NCBI GenBank assembly: GCA_019746355.1
Contig: JAIESC010000082.1
Location: 1 to 64,000 of the forward strand
Direction: 5' to 3'
DNA from: Xanthobacteraceae bacterium
GTDB lineage: Bacteria; Pseudomonadota; Alphaproteobacteria; Rhizobiales; Xanthobacteraceae
DNA: 64,000 bases
In this document: positions 17,372 to 27,396 of the stretch, one piece after another
Numbering within the stretch: position 1 is the first letter of the stretch
Layout: each line of letters begins with the position of its first letter
Notes under the pieces: model-generated
The model's database searches: none
What the model saw: the letters and a program-made list of their open reading frames with translations, nothing else
Told to the model about the DNA's origin: nothing
Position numbers and translations under genes: made by a program

Positions 17372-18661
17372 TTACCGCATGGTGCGCGGCAGCCAGAGCG
17401 CGATGTCCGGGAAGATCATCAGCAGCACGGTGGTCGCAACCAGCGCCAGCATCAGGACCGTGCAGCCCTTGTAGACCTTCATCAGGTCGACGTTCGCGGT
17501 GGCGCTGACCACGAAGGCGAGCAATCCTACCGGCGGGAAGACCAGCCCCATCGCCACCATCATCATCGACAGCACGCCGAACCAGATCGGATCGAAGCCG
17601 AGTGAGGTGATCAGCGGAAACGTGAGCTGCAGGGTGAGCAGCAGCAGCGGGATCTCGTCCATGAACATGCTGATGATGAAATAGGCGACGACGATGCCGA
17701 TGATCACGACCCAGCGGTTCAGGTCCATGGCGCCGACCAGCGACACCACCTCCTGCGGGATGCGGCTCAAGGTCATGTAATAGCCGAAGATGGTCGCGCC
17801 GATCAGGATCAGGAAGATCATCGCCGAGGTGCGGATCGTCTGCTTCAGCGCCTCGATGCCTTCGGGAAGCGTCAGCCGGCCGAACACCGCGCCGATCACG
17901 GCGGCGAGCAGCGCGCCGAGCGCACCGATTTCCGTGGGCGTGGCGACGCCGCTGTAGAGCATGAGCAGCACGAGAAAGATCAGCAGCAGGCTCGGCCACA
18001 CCCGCTTGAGGCTGGCGATGCGCTCCTCGCGCGGCGTGTGAAACGCCGCCGGGGCATGGTGCGGGCTGATGCGAACCCAGACGTAGATCATGATCGCCAG
18101 CAGCACCGCGACCAGCGCGCCCGGAACCACGCCCGCGACCAGCAGCTTGCCGATCGAGGTCTGGGTTGCGACGCCGTAGATCACCATGGCGATGCTCGGC
18201 GGGATGAGAATGTCGAGCGTCGAGCCGACGCCGATCGATCCGGCGCCGAGCTCGTCGGAATAGCCGTGGCGGCGCATCTCCGGCATGGCGATGCGCGACA
18301 TCACCGACGCCGCCGCGGTGCTCGCGCCCGACATGGCGCCGAAGATGCCGCAGGCGAACACGGTGGCGATCGCAAGCCCGCCCTTGATGTGCGACAGCCA
18401 GGCGGCCGCGGCGTTGTAGAGATCGCGCGCCAGGCCCGACGAGGCCGAGAAGTAGGCCATCAGGATGAACATCGGGATGGTGGTCAGCGAATAGTCCGCG
18501 ACCGTGCTGAACGGCACCAGGCCGACGATGTTCATCACCTTGGCGAGGTCGCCGGTGATCAGCCAGATGCCGAACATGCCGGAGCCGGCGAGCGCGACGG
18601 CGATCGGCACGCCGGCGAGCAGGCACAGCAGCAACACCAGCATCGGCAGGGCAATGGTCAT
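17372..18661 (-). CDS. TRAP transporter large permease (DctM family)
   Basis: A 429-residue, roughly twelve-helix membrane protein of the DctM/IT superfamily. Family segments include GIFGAMSGASTAAASVMSRI, LGAGSIGVGSTLDILIPPS and the C-terminal FPPVGLLAFVVSA. It drives Na+- or H+-coupled uptake with the small subunit (18689-19213) and binding protein (19354-20388), all on the minus strand in P-Q-M order. Only 27 bp separate it from the small subunit. Confidence 0.95.
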   Translation of the reverse strand: MTIALPMLVLLLCLLAGVPIAVALAGSGMFGIWLITGDLAKVMNIVGLVPFSTVADYSLTTIPMFILMAYFSASSGLARDLYNAAAAWLSHIKGGLAIATVFACGIFGAMSGASTAAASVMSRIAMPEMRRHGYSDELGAGSIGVGSTLDILIPPSIAMVIYGVATQTSIGKLLVAGVVPGALVAVLLAIMIYVWVRISPHHAPAAFHTPREERIASLKRVWPSLLLIFLVLLMLYSGVATPTEIGALGALLAAVIGAVFGRLTLPEGIEALKQTIRTSAMIFLILIGATIFGYYMTLSRIPQEVVSLVGAMDLNRWVVIIGIVVAYFIISMFMDEIPLLLLTLQLTFPLITSLGFDPIWFGVLSMMMVAMGLVFPPVGLLAFVVSATANVDLMKVYKGCTVLMLALVATTVLLMIFPDIALWLPRTMR

Positions 18662-18688
18662 GACGGTTGGTCTGCAACCCGGGCTTGG

Positions 18689-19213
18689 TCAGGTTGCGGA
18701 AGGAGCCTCTTGTGACGACAGCAGCATCGATTGGCCCCGCCGCACCCGCGCGAGGTCGATCAGCAGGACGACGGTCAGCGCCAGGAACCCGACCAGCACG
18801 AAGCTGTAGGCGGGCCCGACGAGAATGGGCAGCGTGCTGAGCTCGGTGTCGTCGCTCCAGCCGCGCAGCGCCTGCTGGCCGGTGGCGAACACCATGAAGC
18901 CGCAGAACGCGAGCGTAATGAGGTGGGCGACATAGTCGGCGACGAGCCGCGCCGTGCCGGACAGCCGGTCGACCAGAAGCGTCACGCGGATGAACAGACC
19001 GCCGCGAAAGGCGTAGGACAGGCCGAGGAAGATCGCGGCCACCATCAGGTATTTTTCAGTGAGCTCGAGCGCGCCGAGGATCGGCTTGTTGAACAGATAT
19101 CGGCTGAACGCGTCCGCCGAGGTGAGGCACATCATGGCAAAGGTGGCGAGCACGCTGACGTACAGCAGCGCGGCCTCGAGCCGGAGAAGCCACCTTCCCA
19201 AAAGGCGCGTCAT
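18689..19213 (-). CDS. TRAP transporter small permease (DctQ family)
   Basis: A 174-residue protein with four predicted membrane helices. The first contains YVSVLATFAMMCLTSADAFSRY, with the DctQ-typical D-x-x-x-R-Y end; later helices include VAAIFLGLSYAFRGG. It partners the large permease directly downstream. A 105-bp palindromic element lies between this gene and the binding-protein gene upstream. Confidence 0.92.
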   Translation of the reverse strand: MTRLLGRWLLRLEAALLYVSVLATFAMMCLTSADAFSRYLFNKPILGALELTEKYLMVAAIFLGLSYAFRGGLFIRVTLLVDRLSGTARLVADYVAHLITLAFCGFMVFATGQQALRGWSDDTELSTLPILVGPAYSFVLVGFLALTVVLLIDLARVRRGQSMLLSSQEAPSAT

Positions 19214-19234
19214 ACGGGACCGCTAGCGAGTTTC

Positions 19235-19339
19235 GTCATTCCGGGACGCGAGCGCAGCTCGCGGGCCCGGAATCCAGACGAGAATTCGGCATTGTGGGCT
19301 GGATTCCGGGCTCCGGCCTTCGGCCGGCCCCGGAATGAC
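19235..19339. repeat. GTCATTCC-type three-hairpin palindromic element, complete copy
   Basis: The 105-bp element starts GTCATTCCGGGA and ends CCCCGGAATGAC. Hairpin 1 is CGCGAGC-GCA-GCTCGCG, the middle stem is CCCGGAATCCAG/CTGGATTCCGGG, and hairpin 3 is CCGGCC-TTC-GGCCGG. Sister copies at 59812-59914 and 63826-63928 keep the pairing while changing the bases. It lies between the TRAP binding-protein gene and the permease genes and could terminate or process the message there. Confidence 0.88.
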
Positions 19340-19353
19340 CGAGACCAAATGCA

Positions 19354-20388
19354 TCAGTTCTTTGCAAGCTCGAGCGCCGTGTTGAGGATCTGGCGGGCCT
19401 CCTTGTGGCCCTTGCCCTCCATCTTCTGCACCCAGGCTTCCCACAGCGGCTCGCCGGCGGTCTTCTTCCAGCGCTCGATCTCCGCGGGCGGCACGTCGTA
19501 GCGGTTGAGCGTGATGCCCGCGGCCTTGACGCGCTCCTCGACGCCCTTCTCGGCGGTGTCGAAGAAGTTCCTGCCCCAGAACTTGGAGCCTTCGAGCTGG
19601 CTCTTGCTGAGCAGGATGTCGCGGACATCCTTCGGCAAGCTCTGGATCTTCTGACGATTGGCGCAGAGCGAGAAGTACGACGCATAGAACGGCACCATCG
19701 TCACGTTCTTGGCGACCTCATAGAGGCGGAAGGCGTGGATTGCCTCCCACGGCACCGCCGCGCCGTCGAACACGCCCTTGTCGAGCGCCTGATAGAGGTC
19801 GGGCATCGGCATCACCGCGGGCGACGCGCCGAGCGCCTTGGCCATCTCGATCGGCGGGCCGCCGAGCGTGCGCAGCTTCAGGCCCTTCAGGTCCTCCATG
19901 GTCTTCACCTGCTTCTTCGAGGTGATGAGGAAGTTGGGCGACGTGGTGTACAGAACCAGCGGCTGAATATCGCCGTACTCCTTCTGGATCTGCGGGAACT
20001 TCTCGTAGAGCTGCCACAGGATGGCGCCGCCCTGCTCGGCCGACTTGAGCGGCAGGAACGGCAGCGACATCACGTCGGACAACGGCGTCTGCTCGGGCCA
20101 GTAGCCCTGCACGCACCAGCCGATGTCGGCGATGCCGCTGCGGACGCCCTTCCACATGTCGATGCCCTTGATCAGGGTCTGCGACGGGAACACCTCGATC
20201 TTGATGCGGCCCTTGCCGGCCTCTTCGACCTGCTTCACCCACGGCTGCAGCGCGTGCATCGGGCCCCAGCCCTGCGGCGAGTTCTGGTCGGCGAGCGTGA
20301 TTTTGACGACATCCTGCGCGGCCGCCGGCGCGGCCAGCGCGAGCGCCACAGCTGCGGCCGCAACGGCCGTTGCGATTGTCCTGATCAA
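19354..20388 (-). CDS. TRAP transporter solute-binding protein (DctP family)
   Basis: A 344-residue periplasmic protein with a clear signal peptide (1-24, ending APAAAQ). Conserved DctP features include the stretch DLKGLKLRTLGGPPIEMAKA, whose arginine usually contacts the substrate carboxylate, and the GVFDGAAVPWEA segment. It should capture an organic acid for the DctQM permease downstream. The ligand class cannot be fixed; the nearby hydroxyacid dehydrogenase and HpaB-like gene make hydroxy- or aromatic acids possible. Confidence 0.93.
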   Translation of the reverse strand: MIRTIATAVAAAAVALALAAPAAAQDVVKITLADQNSPQGWGPMHALQPWVKQVEEAGKGRIKIEVFPSQTLIKGIDMWKGVRSGIADIGWCVQGYWPEQTPLSDVMSLPFLPLKSAEQGGAILWQLYEKFPQIQKEYGDIQPLVLYTTSPNFLITSKKQVKTMEDLKGLKLRTLGGPPIEMAKALGASPAVMPMPDLYQALDKGVFDGAAVPWEAIHAFRLYEVAKNVTMVPFYASYFSLCANRQKIQSLPKDVRDILLSKSQLEGSKFWGRNFFDTAEKGVEERVKAAGITLNRYDVPPAEIERWKKTAGEPLWEAWVQKMEGKGHKEARQILNTALELAKN

Positions 20389-20527
20389 TCAAGCCTCCCG
20401 GAATGTTTTGGCGAGCCATTCGCCGCACTTGTTGGCGGCAATAGTGCCGCTGCAGTCCCTGCGAAACAAGGGGCAACCGCCCACCCGCGATGCGGTACAG
20501 CGAACATTGCGCAAACCGTTGGCAGGC

Positions 20528-22007
20528 TTACGGCTTGCCTGTTTTGTCAGCGGCGCCTGGGACTTCGATGCTGTCCAACAATCCATCGACGATGGCGTGA
20601 AAGCGCTCCCACGGCGCCTCGCGGTCGCTCTGGTTGCGGACGACGATGGAGCTGCCGGCATAGAACTTCTCGTAGAGCATGTGGCGGCCGGCGAACTCGG
20701 TGCCGACGATGTCCCAGGCGAGCTTGTAGAGCTTGTGCCGCTCGATCGATTCGACCGTCGGCGTCTTCCACCAGCGCTCGAAGCGGTCGCGCAAGGCTGC
20801 GTCGGTGACGACGTCGATCGAGGCCGGCATCACCAGCGGATAGCCGCCGAGCAGCGTGCGCAGGATGTCGACGATCTCGGTGTGGTGCTCCTGGCACCAG
20901 TTCAGCGCCGCATACATGATGCGGCGGTTCGGCGTGGCATAACCCTCGGGCCACGCCTCCCAGGCGTCGATCTGGCCGTGCACCATGCCGCCGATCAGCG
21001 CTTCGAGCGAGGCGAGCCGGCCCGAGCACCTCGCGCACCGCCGGGATCCTGTCGGTGCCGTTGGCCTGGCAGATGCGGCTCGCAAGGCCTGTGATCAGGC
21101 CCATCTTCGACCAGAAGCGGATGTTGGACTGGTGGTTCTGGTAGCAGTTCGCCGGGGTCTCGATGTAGATGCGGCGTGACATCACCGCATTGTTGTGCAG
21201 GAACACGCGCTCCCATGGAATCCTGACGCGGTCGCAGACCAGCACGCTGTCGGTCTCGTCGTAGCGATAGGACATCGGATAGTCGGCCTGATGCGCCACG
21301 TGCTGCGCGTAAGGCTGCCGCGACCACAGCGACACGCCCGTCGCGTTGAGCGGCAATGCCGCGGTGATGGCTTCGCTCTTCAGCTTCTCGTCGATCGGCG
21401 TCAGGTTGCCGATCAGAATTTCGTCGGCATAGACCGCGCTGGTGGCGAGCATCTTCATGCCGGAGACCGTGACGCCGGCGTCGTCCTCCGCCACCACCTG
21501 CAGGTTCGGATCGTCGCGCTGCTGGCCGGGAAACAGCTCGGCGCTCTTTCGTCCGCTCGCCGGCGTCACGGCGAAGCTGAGATAGAGATCGTTCCGGCTG
21601 GCGTGGTCGTAGTACCTGAGCAGGTTCTGACCGAAGCCCGGATGCAGCTTGTCGAGCAGACCGGGGTTCATCGCAAGTCCTGCAATGAGCCCCGACACCT
21701 GATCGGGTGAGCGGCCGACGAAGCCATAGGTGAAATCGGCGATCGCCTTGCAGCAGCGCATGCGGCGCGCGAGATCGTCGCGGCTCCGACAGCGCAGCCA
21801 GTAGAGGCTGACCGGCTCGCCGTTGCCGTCGAAGGAGAACAGCTCGCGTTTGGCTGGGTCGGCCTTGAGATCGTACAGCCCCGCGACGGTCTTCGCGCCT
21901 TCGCGGAACGCCGGATGCGCGGTCACGTCGTCGACGCGCTCGGCGCCGATATAGACGGCGCGGCCGTCGCGCATGCGCTTAAGCTTTTCCGCGCCGGAAA
22001 TCAGCAC
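20528..22007 (-). pseudogene. HpaB-type 4-hydroxyphenylacetate 3-monooxygenase-like gene with a frameshift
   Basis: The first frame from the ATG at 22007 reads a typical HpaB/PvcC start (GAEKLKRMRDGRAVYIGAER, VDDVTAHPAFR). It continues through YLSFAVTPASGR and the FAD-binding middle to AVREVL near 21025. The rest of the family sequence (RLASLEALIGGMVHGQ onward to the TAA at 20528) lies in another frame. Removing one C from the CCC at 21021-21023 (plus strand) would join them into about 490 residues, the normal length. Both halves keep coding character, so this is a recent mutation or a single-base assembly error. Its role would be FADH2-dependent ortho-hydroxylation of a phenol. Confidence 0.88.
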
Positions 22008-22011
22008 GCGG

Positions 22012-22743
22012 CTACTTCCGCACCATCAGCAGGGGGTTGGCGCTCTGCGGCACCTGCTGCCACCGCGAGGCCTCGCCCTCCTCGAAGCGCATGGTCCGGC
22101 CGTTCGCGGCGCGCAGCACGATCTCGCCGCGGTCCATCTGCCAGGTCACCGGGCCGAAGCGCACCACGACCGGATCGCAGCCGGGCGCAACCCGCACGGT
22201 GAACTCCTCACCCTGCTGGGTGCTGGTCAGCGACAGCGAGCAGATCGCGCGGCCGGTGCGGCGGATCATCGACCATTCGCCGGTGATCTCGTCGGCGGTC
22301 TTGGGCTTGGGCCCCAGCGCCGATGCGTTCTGGATGAACAGGATGCCCTCGCCGGCCCGCGGCGCCTCGAAGATGCCGCTCTCGACCTCGCTGAACTCGA
22401 GGATCGGGTTGCCCTGGGCGTCGAGCAGCTTGAGGAAGTCGCCGTCGGCGTGCTGCCAGGCGGCCACGTCCTTGACGAAGGAGAAATGGCCGGCGCAGGC
22501 CGGGTCGAACTCGACGCGCTTGCCGACGCGGTTCTGCTCGTTGCGGAAGGTGATTGAGCAGCTCTTCTCGCGGTCGGCGTTGGAGAACTCCCAGGTGCCG
22601 ACCATGGTGCGCGGCACGGCCGGAGCCGGCGTCTCCGCCGCCGGCGGCTCGGGCATGGTGACCGGCGGATCGGCCGGCTGCGCGGAAAGCCGCGCGATGC
22701 AGGCGGTCAGCAGAGCGAGGGCAAGCGTCAGGCTCCGGATCAT
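22012..22743 (-). CDS. Exported protein with two AprI/Inh-like domains
   Basis: A 243-residue protein with a signal peptide (1-21, ending LSAQ) and a Pro/Glu/Ala linker. Two related segments follow, GTWEFSNADREKSCSITF (about 48) and GEWSMIRRTGRAICSLSL (about 153), each followed by a second Cys about 20-30 residues on. This matches the Inh lipocalin-like barrel, whose founders inhibit serralysin-type metalloproteases in the periplasm. No such protease lies nearby, so inhibition is only a family inference. It ends four bases before the HpaB-like start. Confidence 0.75.
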   Translation of the reverse strand: MIRSLTLALALLTACIARLSAQPADPPVTMPEPPAAETPAPAVPRTMVGTWEFSNADREKSCSITFRNEQNRVGKRVEFDPACAGHFSFVKDVAAWQHADGDFLKLLDAQGNPILEFSEVESGIFEAPRAGEGILFIQNASALGPKPKTADEITGEWSMIRRTGRAICSLSLTSTQQGEEFTVRVAPGCDPVVVRFGPVTWQMDRGEIVLRAANGRTMRFEEGEASRWQQVPQSANPLLMVRK

Positions 22744-22755
22744 GCCGGCAAAATA

Positions 22756-23736
22756 TCACGCCCGCTTTTGCGGAGGCCAGGGTGTCTCGGGGATCGGCGA
22801 CAATAAAGGCTTACCGGCGGCCCAGGCCAGGAGGTTGTCGACCACCAGCTGTTCCATCTTCTGGCGGGTAAATACCGTCGCCGAGCCGAGGTGCGGAAAC
22901 AGCACGATGTTGTCCATCTCCATGTATTCCTGCGGCACGCGCGGCTCATCGACGAACACGTCGAGGCCGGCGGAGTAGATGGTCTTTTCCTTCAGCGCCT
23001 TGATCAGGGCTGCGTCGTCCACCACCGTGCCGCGCGACATGTTGATGACGATGCCGCGGGGGCCGAGCGCCTGCAGCACCTCGGTGTTGACCATGTGCTT
23101 GGTCGAAGGGCCGCCGGGGGTGATCAGGATCAGCGTGTCGACGTCGCGCGCCATGTCGACGAGCTTCGGATAGTACTTGTAAGCGACGCCCGGCTGCGGG
23201 TTGCGGCTGTGATAGGCCACCGGCACGCCGAAGCCTTCGAGCCGCCGCGCGATCGCCTTGCCGATGCGGCCGAGCCCGACCATGCCGACCGAACGGTCGC
23301 GCAGCGTGGCGTTGGGCAGCGGATACTGACCCTGGAGCCATTTTCCGGCGCGCAGGAAGCTCGCGGCCTGCGGAAGCTCGCGCACGGTGCAGAGCAGAAG
23401 GCCGAGCGCGGTGTCGGCGACCTCCTCGTTCAGCACCTCGGGCGTGTTGCAGACGACGATCCTGTTGTCCGCGGCATACTTGAAATCGACGTTGTCGTAG
23501 CCGACGCCGAAGCTCGAGATGATCTCGAGCTTGGGGAAGCGCGCGATCAGGTCGGTGCGCATGACGTCCGGCGCGCCGGTGACGGCGGCGGCGCGCACCT
23601 TGGCGCCGACCCTGGCGATGATCGCCTCGGCCTCGCCGTCGTTCGGCAGCACATGCAGATTGAACGGCCCGCGGAGCGCATCGACGATCAGCGTCTTCGG
23701 CACTCCGATCAACACCACGTCGGCCTTGTCGGCCAT
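22756..23736 (-). CDS. D-2-hydroxyacid dehydrogenase (glyoxylate/hydroxypyruvate reductase-like)
   Basis: A 326-residue NAD(P)-dependent dehydrogenase. The catalytic set is readable: Arg in NMSRGTVVDD, Glu in LDVFVDEPRVP, and His in FPHLGSAT. The cofactor loop is VGLGRIGKAIARRL, and the SRNPQP after strand 2 suggests NADPH preference. The N-terminal SFGVGYDNVD is the usual substrate loop. Such enzymes reduce glyoxylate, hydroxypyruvate or other 2-keto acids. It begins a minus-strand run with the Inh-like and HpaB-like genes and is divergent from the ABC importer. Confidence 0.93.
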   Translation of the reverse strand: MADKADVVLIGVPKTLIVDALRGPFNLHVLPNDGEAEAIIARVGAKVRAAAVTGAPDVMRTDLIARFPKLEIISSFGVGYDNVDFKYAADNRIVVCNTPEVLNEEVADTALGLLLCTVRELPQAASFLRAGKWLQGQYPLPNATLRDRSVGMVGLGRIGKAIARRLEGFGVPVAYHSRNPQPGVAYKYYPKLVDMARDVDTLILITPGGPSTKHMVNTEVLQALGPRGIVINMSRGTVVDDAALIKALKEKTIYSAGLDVFVDEPRVPQEYMEMDNIVLFPHLGSATVFTRQKMEQLVVDNLLAWAAGKPLLSPIPETPWPPQKRA

Positions 23737-23965
23737 CGCCAATCTCCTGTCACTTCCCTGGGAACGCGCCCACGCTGTTTCGGGCCTTTCGCCAGCCCCG
23801 TGTTGCGGCGCACCCTGTCGGAACAAGCCGCGTCAAGTCAATGCCGTCAGCCGCGCCCCAAGACTAAGTCGGCGGGATCGCATTTGCCCTTGATTTCATC
23901 AGGGCGGCTCAACATGCTTGGCGCGGAAGGCGACAGGGTGGCGCCGCGCGCCACCGGGAGAGCGT

Positions 23966-25033
<1,068 letters not shown>

Positions 25034-25053
25034 GAACAGACGGAGGAACGACC

Positions 25054-26367
25054 ATGAGCCTGTTTACACGCCGTGAACTGATGCAAGGCGGCACAGCGGT
25101 CGCCGCCGCCAGCGCGCTCACCGGCCCTGCCCTGCTCGACTGGGCCAAGGCCTGGGCGCAGGCCGCGCCCTGGAAGCCGGAGAAGGGCGCCAAGATCAGC
25201 CTGATGCGCTGGCGCCGCTTCGTGCAAGCCGAAGACGAGGCCTTCGTGAAGATGATCAATGCCTTCAAGCAGGCCACCGGTGTCGATGTGGTGGTGACGA
25301 ACGAATCGTTCGAGGACATCCAGCCGAAGGCGTCGGTGGTCGCCAACACCGGCCAGGGCCTCGACATGGTATGGGGGCTCTATTCGCTGCCGCACCTGTT
25401 CCCGGCGAAGTGCCTGGACATGACCGATGTCGCGGGCTACCTCGGCAAGAAGTACGGCGGCTGGACGCCGTCGGCGGACGCCTATGGCAAATCCGGCAAC
25501 AAGTGGATCGGCATTCCGGTCGCGACCACCGGCGCCCTGATGAATTACCGCATCGCGGCGATGCAGAAGGCGGGCTTCAAGGAATTCCCGAAAGACACCA
25601 CAGCCTTCCTCGAGCTGTGCAAGGCGCTGAAGAAGAACAACACGCCGGCCGGCTTCGCGCTCGGCCACGCTTCGGGCGATGCCAACACATGGCTGCACTG
25701 GGCGCTGTGGGCGCACGGCGGCAATCTGGTGGACAAGAACGACAAGGTGATCATCAACTCGCCGGAGACCGTCAAAGCGCTGGAGTACGTCAAGGCGCTG
25801 TACGAGACCTTCATCCCCGGCACGGCGTCGTGGAACGACTCGTCCAACAACAAGATCTTCGTCGCGGGCGACCTGTACCTCACCGCGAACGGCATCTCGA
25901 TCTACGTGGCTGCGCAGAAGGAGAACAAGGCGGTCGCCGACGACATGGATCACGCCTATATGCCGATCGGACCGGTCGGCAAGCCGACCGAGCTGCATCT
26001 CGCCTTCCCGATCCTGACCTTCCAGTTCACCAAGGCGCCGCAGGCCTGCAAGGCCCTGAGCGCATTCATGCTGGAAGCTGAGAACTTCAACCCGTGGGTC
26101 GAAGCGGCGCAGGGCTACCTGTCGCACTTCCTGCTGGCCTACGACCAGAACCCGGTCTGGACCGCCGACGCGAAGCGCACGCCGTTCCGCGACGTATCCA
26201 AACGCACGCTGACGCCGGGCGGCCTCGGCTCGCTTGGCGAGAAAGCTGCGGCGGCCATCGCCGACTTCATCGTGGTGGACATGTTCGCCAACTACGCGAC
26301 CGGACGCGAAGACGCCAAGGGCGCCATCGCGGTGGCCGAGCGCCAGGCGAAGCGCATCTATCGCTAA
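25054..26367 (+). CDS. ABC transporter sugar/polyol-type solute-binding protein, probable Tat export
   Basis: A 437-residue binding protein of the extracellular solute-binding family 1. The N-terminus FTRRELMQGGTAVAAASALT has the twin-arginine pattern followed by a mild hydrophobic stretch and WAQA, so Tat export of a folded protein is likely. GGAGGA sits eight bases before the ATG at 25054. The mature part has family-typical segments NTGQGLDMVWGLYSLP and GIPVATTGALMNYR. The ligand (sugar, polyol or a related compound) is not defined. Confidence 0.93.
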   Translation: MSLFTRRELMQGGTAVAAASALTGPALLDWAKAWAQAAPWKPEKGAKISLMRWRRFVQAEDEAFVKMINAFKQATGVDVVVTNESFEDIQPKASVVANTGQGLDMVWGLYSLPHLFPAKCLDMTDVAGYLGKKYGGWTPSADAYGKSGNKWIGIPVATTGALMNYRIAAMQKAGFKEFPKDTTAFLELCKALKKNNTPAGFALGHASGDANTWLHWALWAHGGNLVDKNDKVIINSPETVKALEYVKALYETFIPGTASWNDSSNNKIFVAGDLYLTANGISIYVAAQKENKAVADDMDHAYMPIGPVGKPTELHLAFPILTFQFTKAPQACKALSAFMLEAENFNPWVEAAQGYLSHFLLAYDQNPVWTADAKRTPFRDVSKRTLTPGGLGSLGEKAAAAIADFIVVDMFANYATGREDAKGAIAVAERQAKRIYR

Positions 26368-26382
26368 GGCACCAAAGCAGCG

Positions 26383-26412
26383 GCGGCCCGCCGGACAGCC
26401 GGCCGCCGGGCT
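26383..26412 (+). promoter_or_regulatory. Intercistronic GC-rich stem-loop after the binding-protein gene
   Basis: GCCCGCCGGAC around 26386 can pair with the GCCGGCCGCCGGGC that ends near 26411. Such hairpins between binding protein and permease genes often stabilise the upstream message and lower permease expression. This use is inferred from other importers; there is no T-run. Confidence 0.4.
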
Positions 26413-26442
26413 CCTCTTCACCGCGCTGGAGAGAAACACTGC

Positions 26443-27396
26443 ATGACCGACGCCTCGATCCCGTCACGGCGCGCAGCCCCGGCCGAAATTTCGGCCTGGA
26501 GCCAGCTCAAGTCGAACCGTCACTGGCTCGGCTACTGGTTCATGCTGCCGGCGCTGGCGATCCTGGTGCTGTTCCTCGCCTACCCGCTTGGATTGGGCGT
26601 CTGGCTGTCGTTCACCGACGCCAAGATCGGCCGCGCCGGCGAGTTCATCGGCCTGGAGAACTACGAGTGGCTGCAGGGCGACTCGGTGTTCTGGGTGTCG
26701 ATCTTCAACACGCTGCTCTACACAATCGTCGCCAGCGTCATCAAATTCGGTGCCGGCCTTTATCTCGCGCTGCTGCTCAACCAGCATCTGCCGTTCAAGG
26801 CGTTCATTCGCGCCGCGATCCTCATTCCGTTCATCGTGCCGACGGTCCTGTCGGCCATTGCGTTCTGGTGGATCTACGACAGCCAATTCTCGATCATCTC
26901 CTGGTCGCTGCGCAGACTCGGACTGATCGCGACCAACATCGACTTCCTCGGCGACCCGTGGAATGCGCGCTGGTCGACCATCTTTGCCAACATCTGGCGC
27001 GGCGTGCCGTTCGTGGCCATTACCCTGCTCGCCGGACTGCAGACCGTGTCGCCGTCGCTTTACGAGGCGGCGACGCTCGATGGCGCGTCGCGCTGGCAGA
27101 TGTTCCGCCACATCACCTATCCGCTGCTCACGCCGATCATCGCCGTGGTGATGACGTTCTCGGTGCTGTTCACCTTCACCGACTTTCAGCTGATCTGGGC
27201 AATGACCCGCGGCGGTCCGGTCAACGCCACGCACCTGATGGCGACGCTCTCCTATCAGCGCGCGATCATGGGCGGGCAACTCGGCGAGGGCGCGGCGATC
27301 GCAACCGCGATGATCCCGTTCCTGCTCGCCGCCATCATGATCTCCTGGTTCGGGCTGCAGCGCCGCAAATGGCAGCAGGGGCACGACAATGACTGA
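26443..27396 (+). CDS. ABC transporter permease (MalF/UgpA type)
   Basis: A 317-residue permease with six main helices, the first at MLPALAILVLFLAYPLGLGV. The EAA loop that docks the ATPase reads YEAATLDGASRWQMFRHITY, matching EAAxxDGA...F..I..P. A short hydrophilic N-terminus rich in Ser/Ala precedes helix 1. It partners the second permease, whose ATG lies eight bases inside the end of this gene. Confidence 0.95.
   Translation: MTDASIPSRRAAPAEISAWSQLKSNRHWLGYWFMLPALAILVLFLAYPLGLGVWLSFTDAKIGRAGEFIGLENYEWLQGDSVFWVSIFNTLLYTIVASVIKFGAGLYLALLLNQHLPFKAFIRAAILIPFIVPTVLSAIAFWWIYDSQFSIISWSLRRLGLIATNIDFLGDPWNARWSTIFANIWRGVPFVAITLLAGLQTVSPSLYEAATLDGASRWQMFRHITYPLLTPIIAVVMTFSVLFTFTDFQLIWAMTRGGPVNATHLMATLSYQRAIMGGQLGEGAAIATAMIPFLLAAIMISWFGLQRRKWQQGHDND

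Noticed and set aside
16170..18677. A single 835-codon frame covering the HtrA protease and the TRAP large permease region
   Set aside because: Only the last 365 codons are protease. Upstream the frame is out of register with the clear DctM gene. The GTG at 17267 with its ribosome site marks the true start.
21021..21023. Programmed frameshift in the HpaB-like gene
   Set aside because: No slippery heptamer or downstream structure of the usual type is present, and HpaB proteins are not known to use frameshifting.
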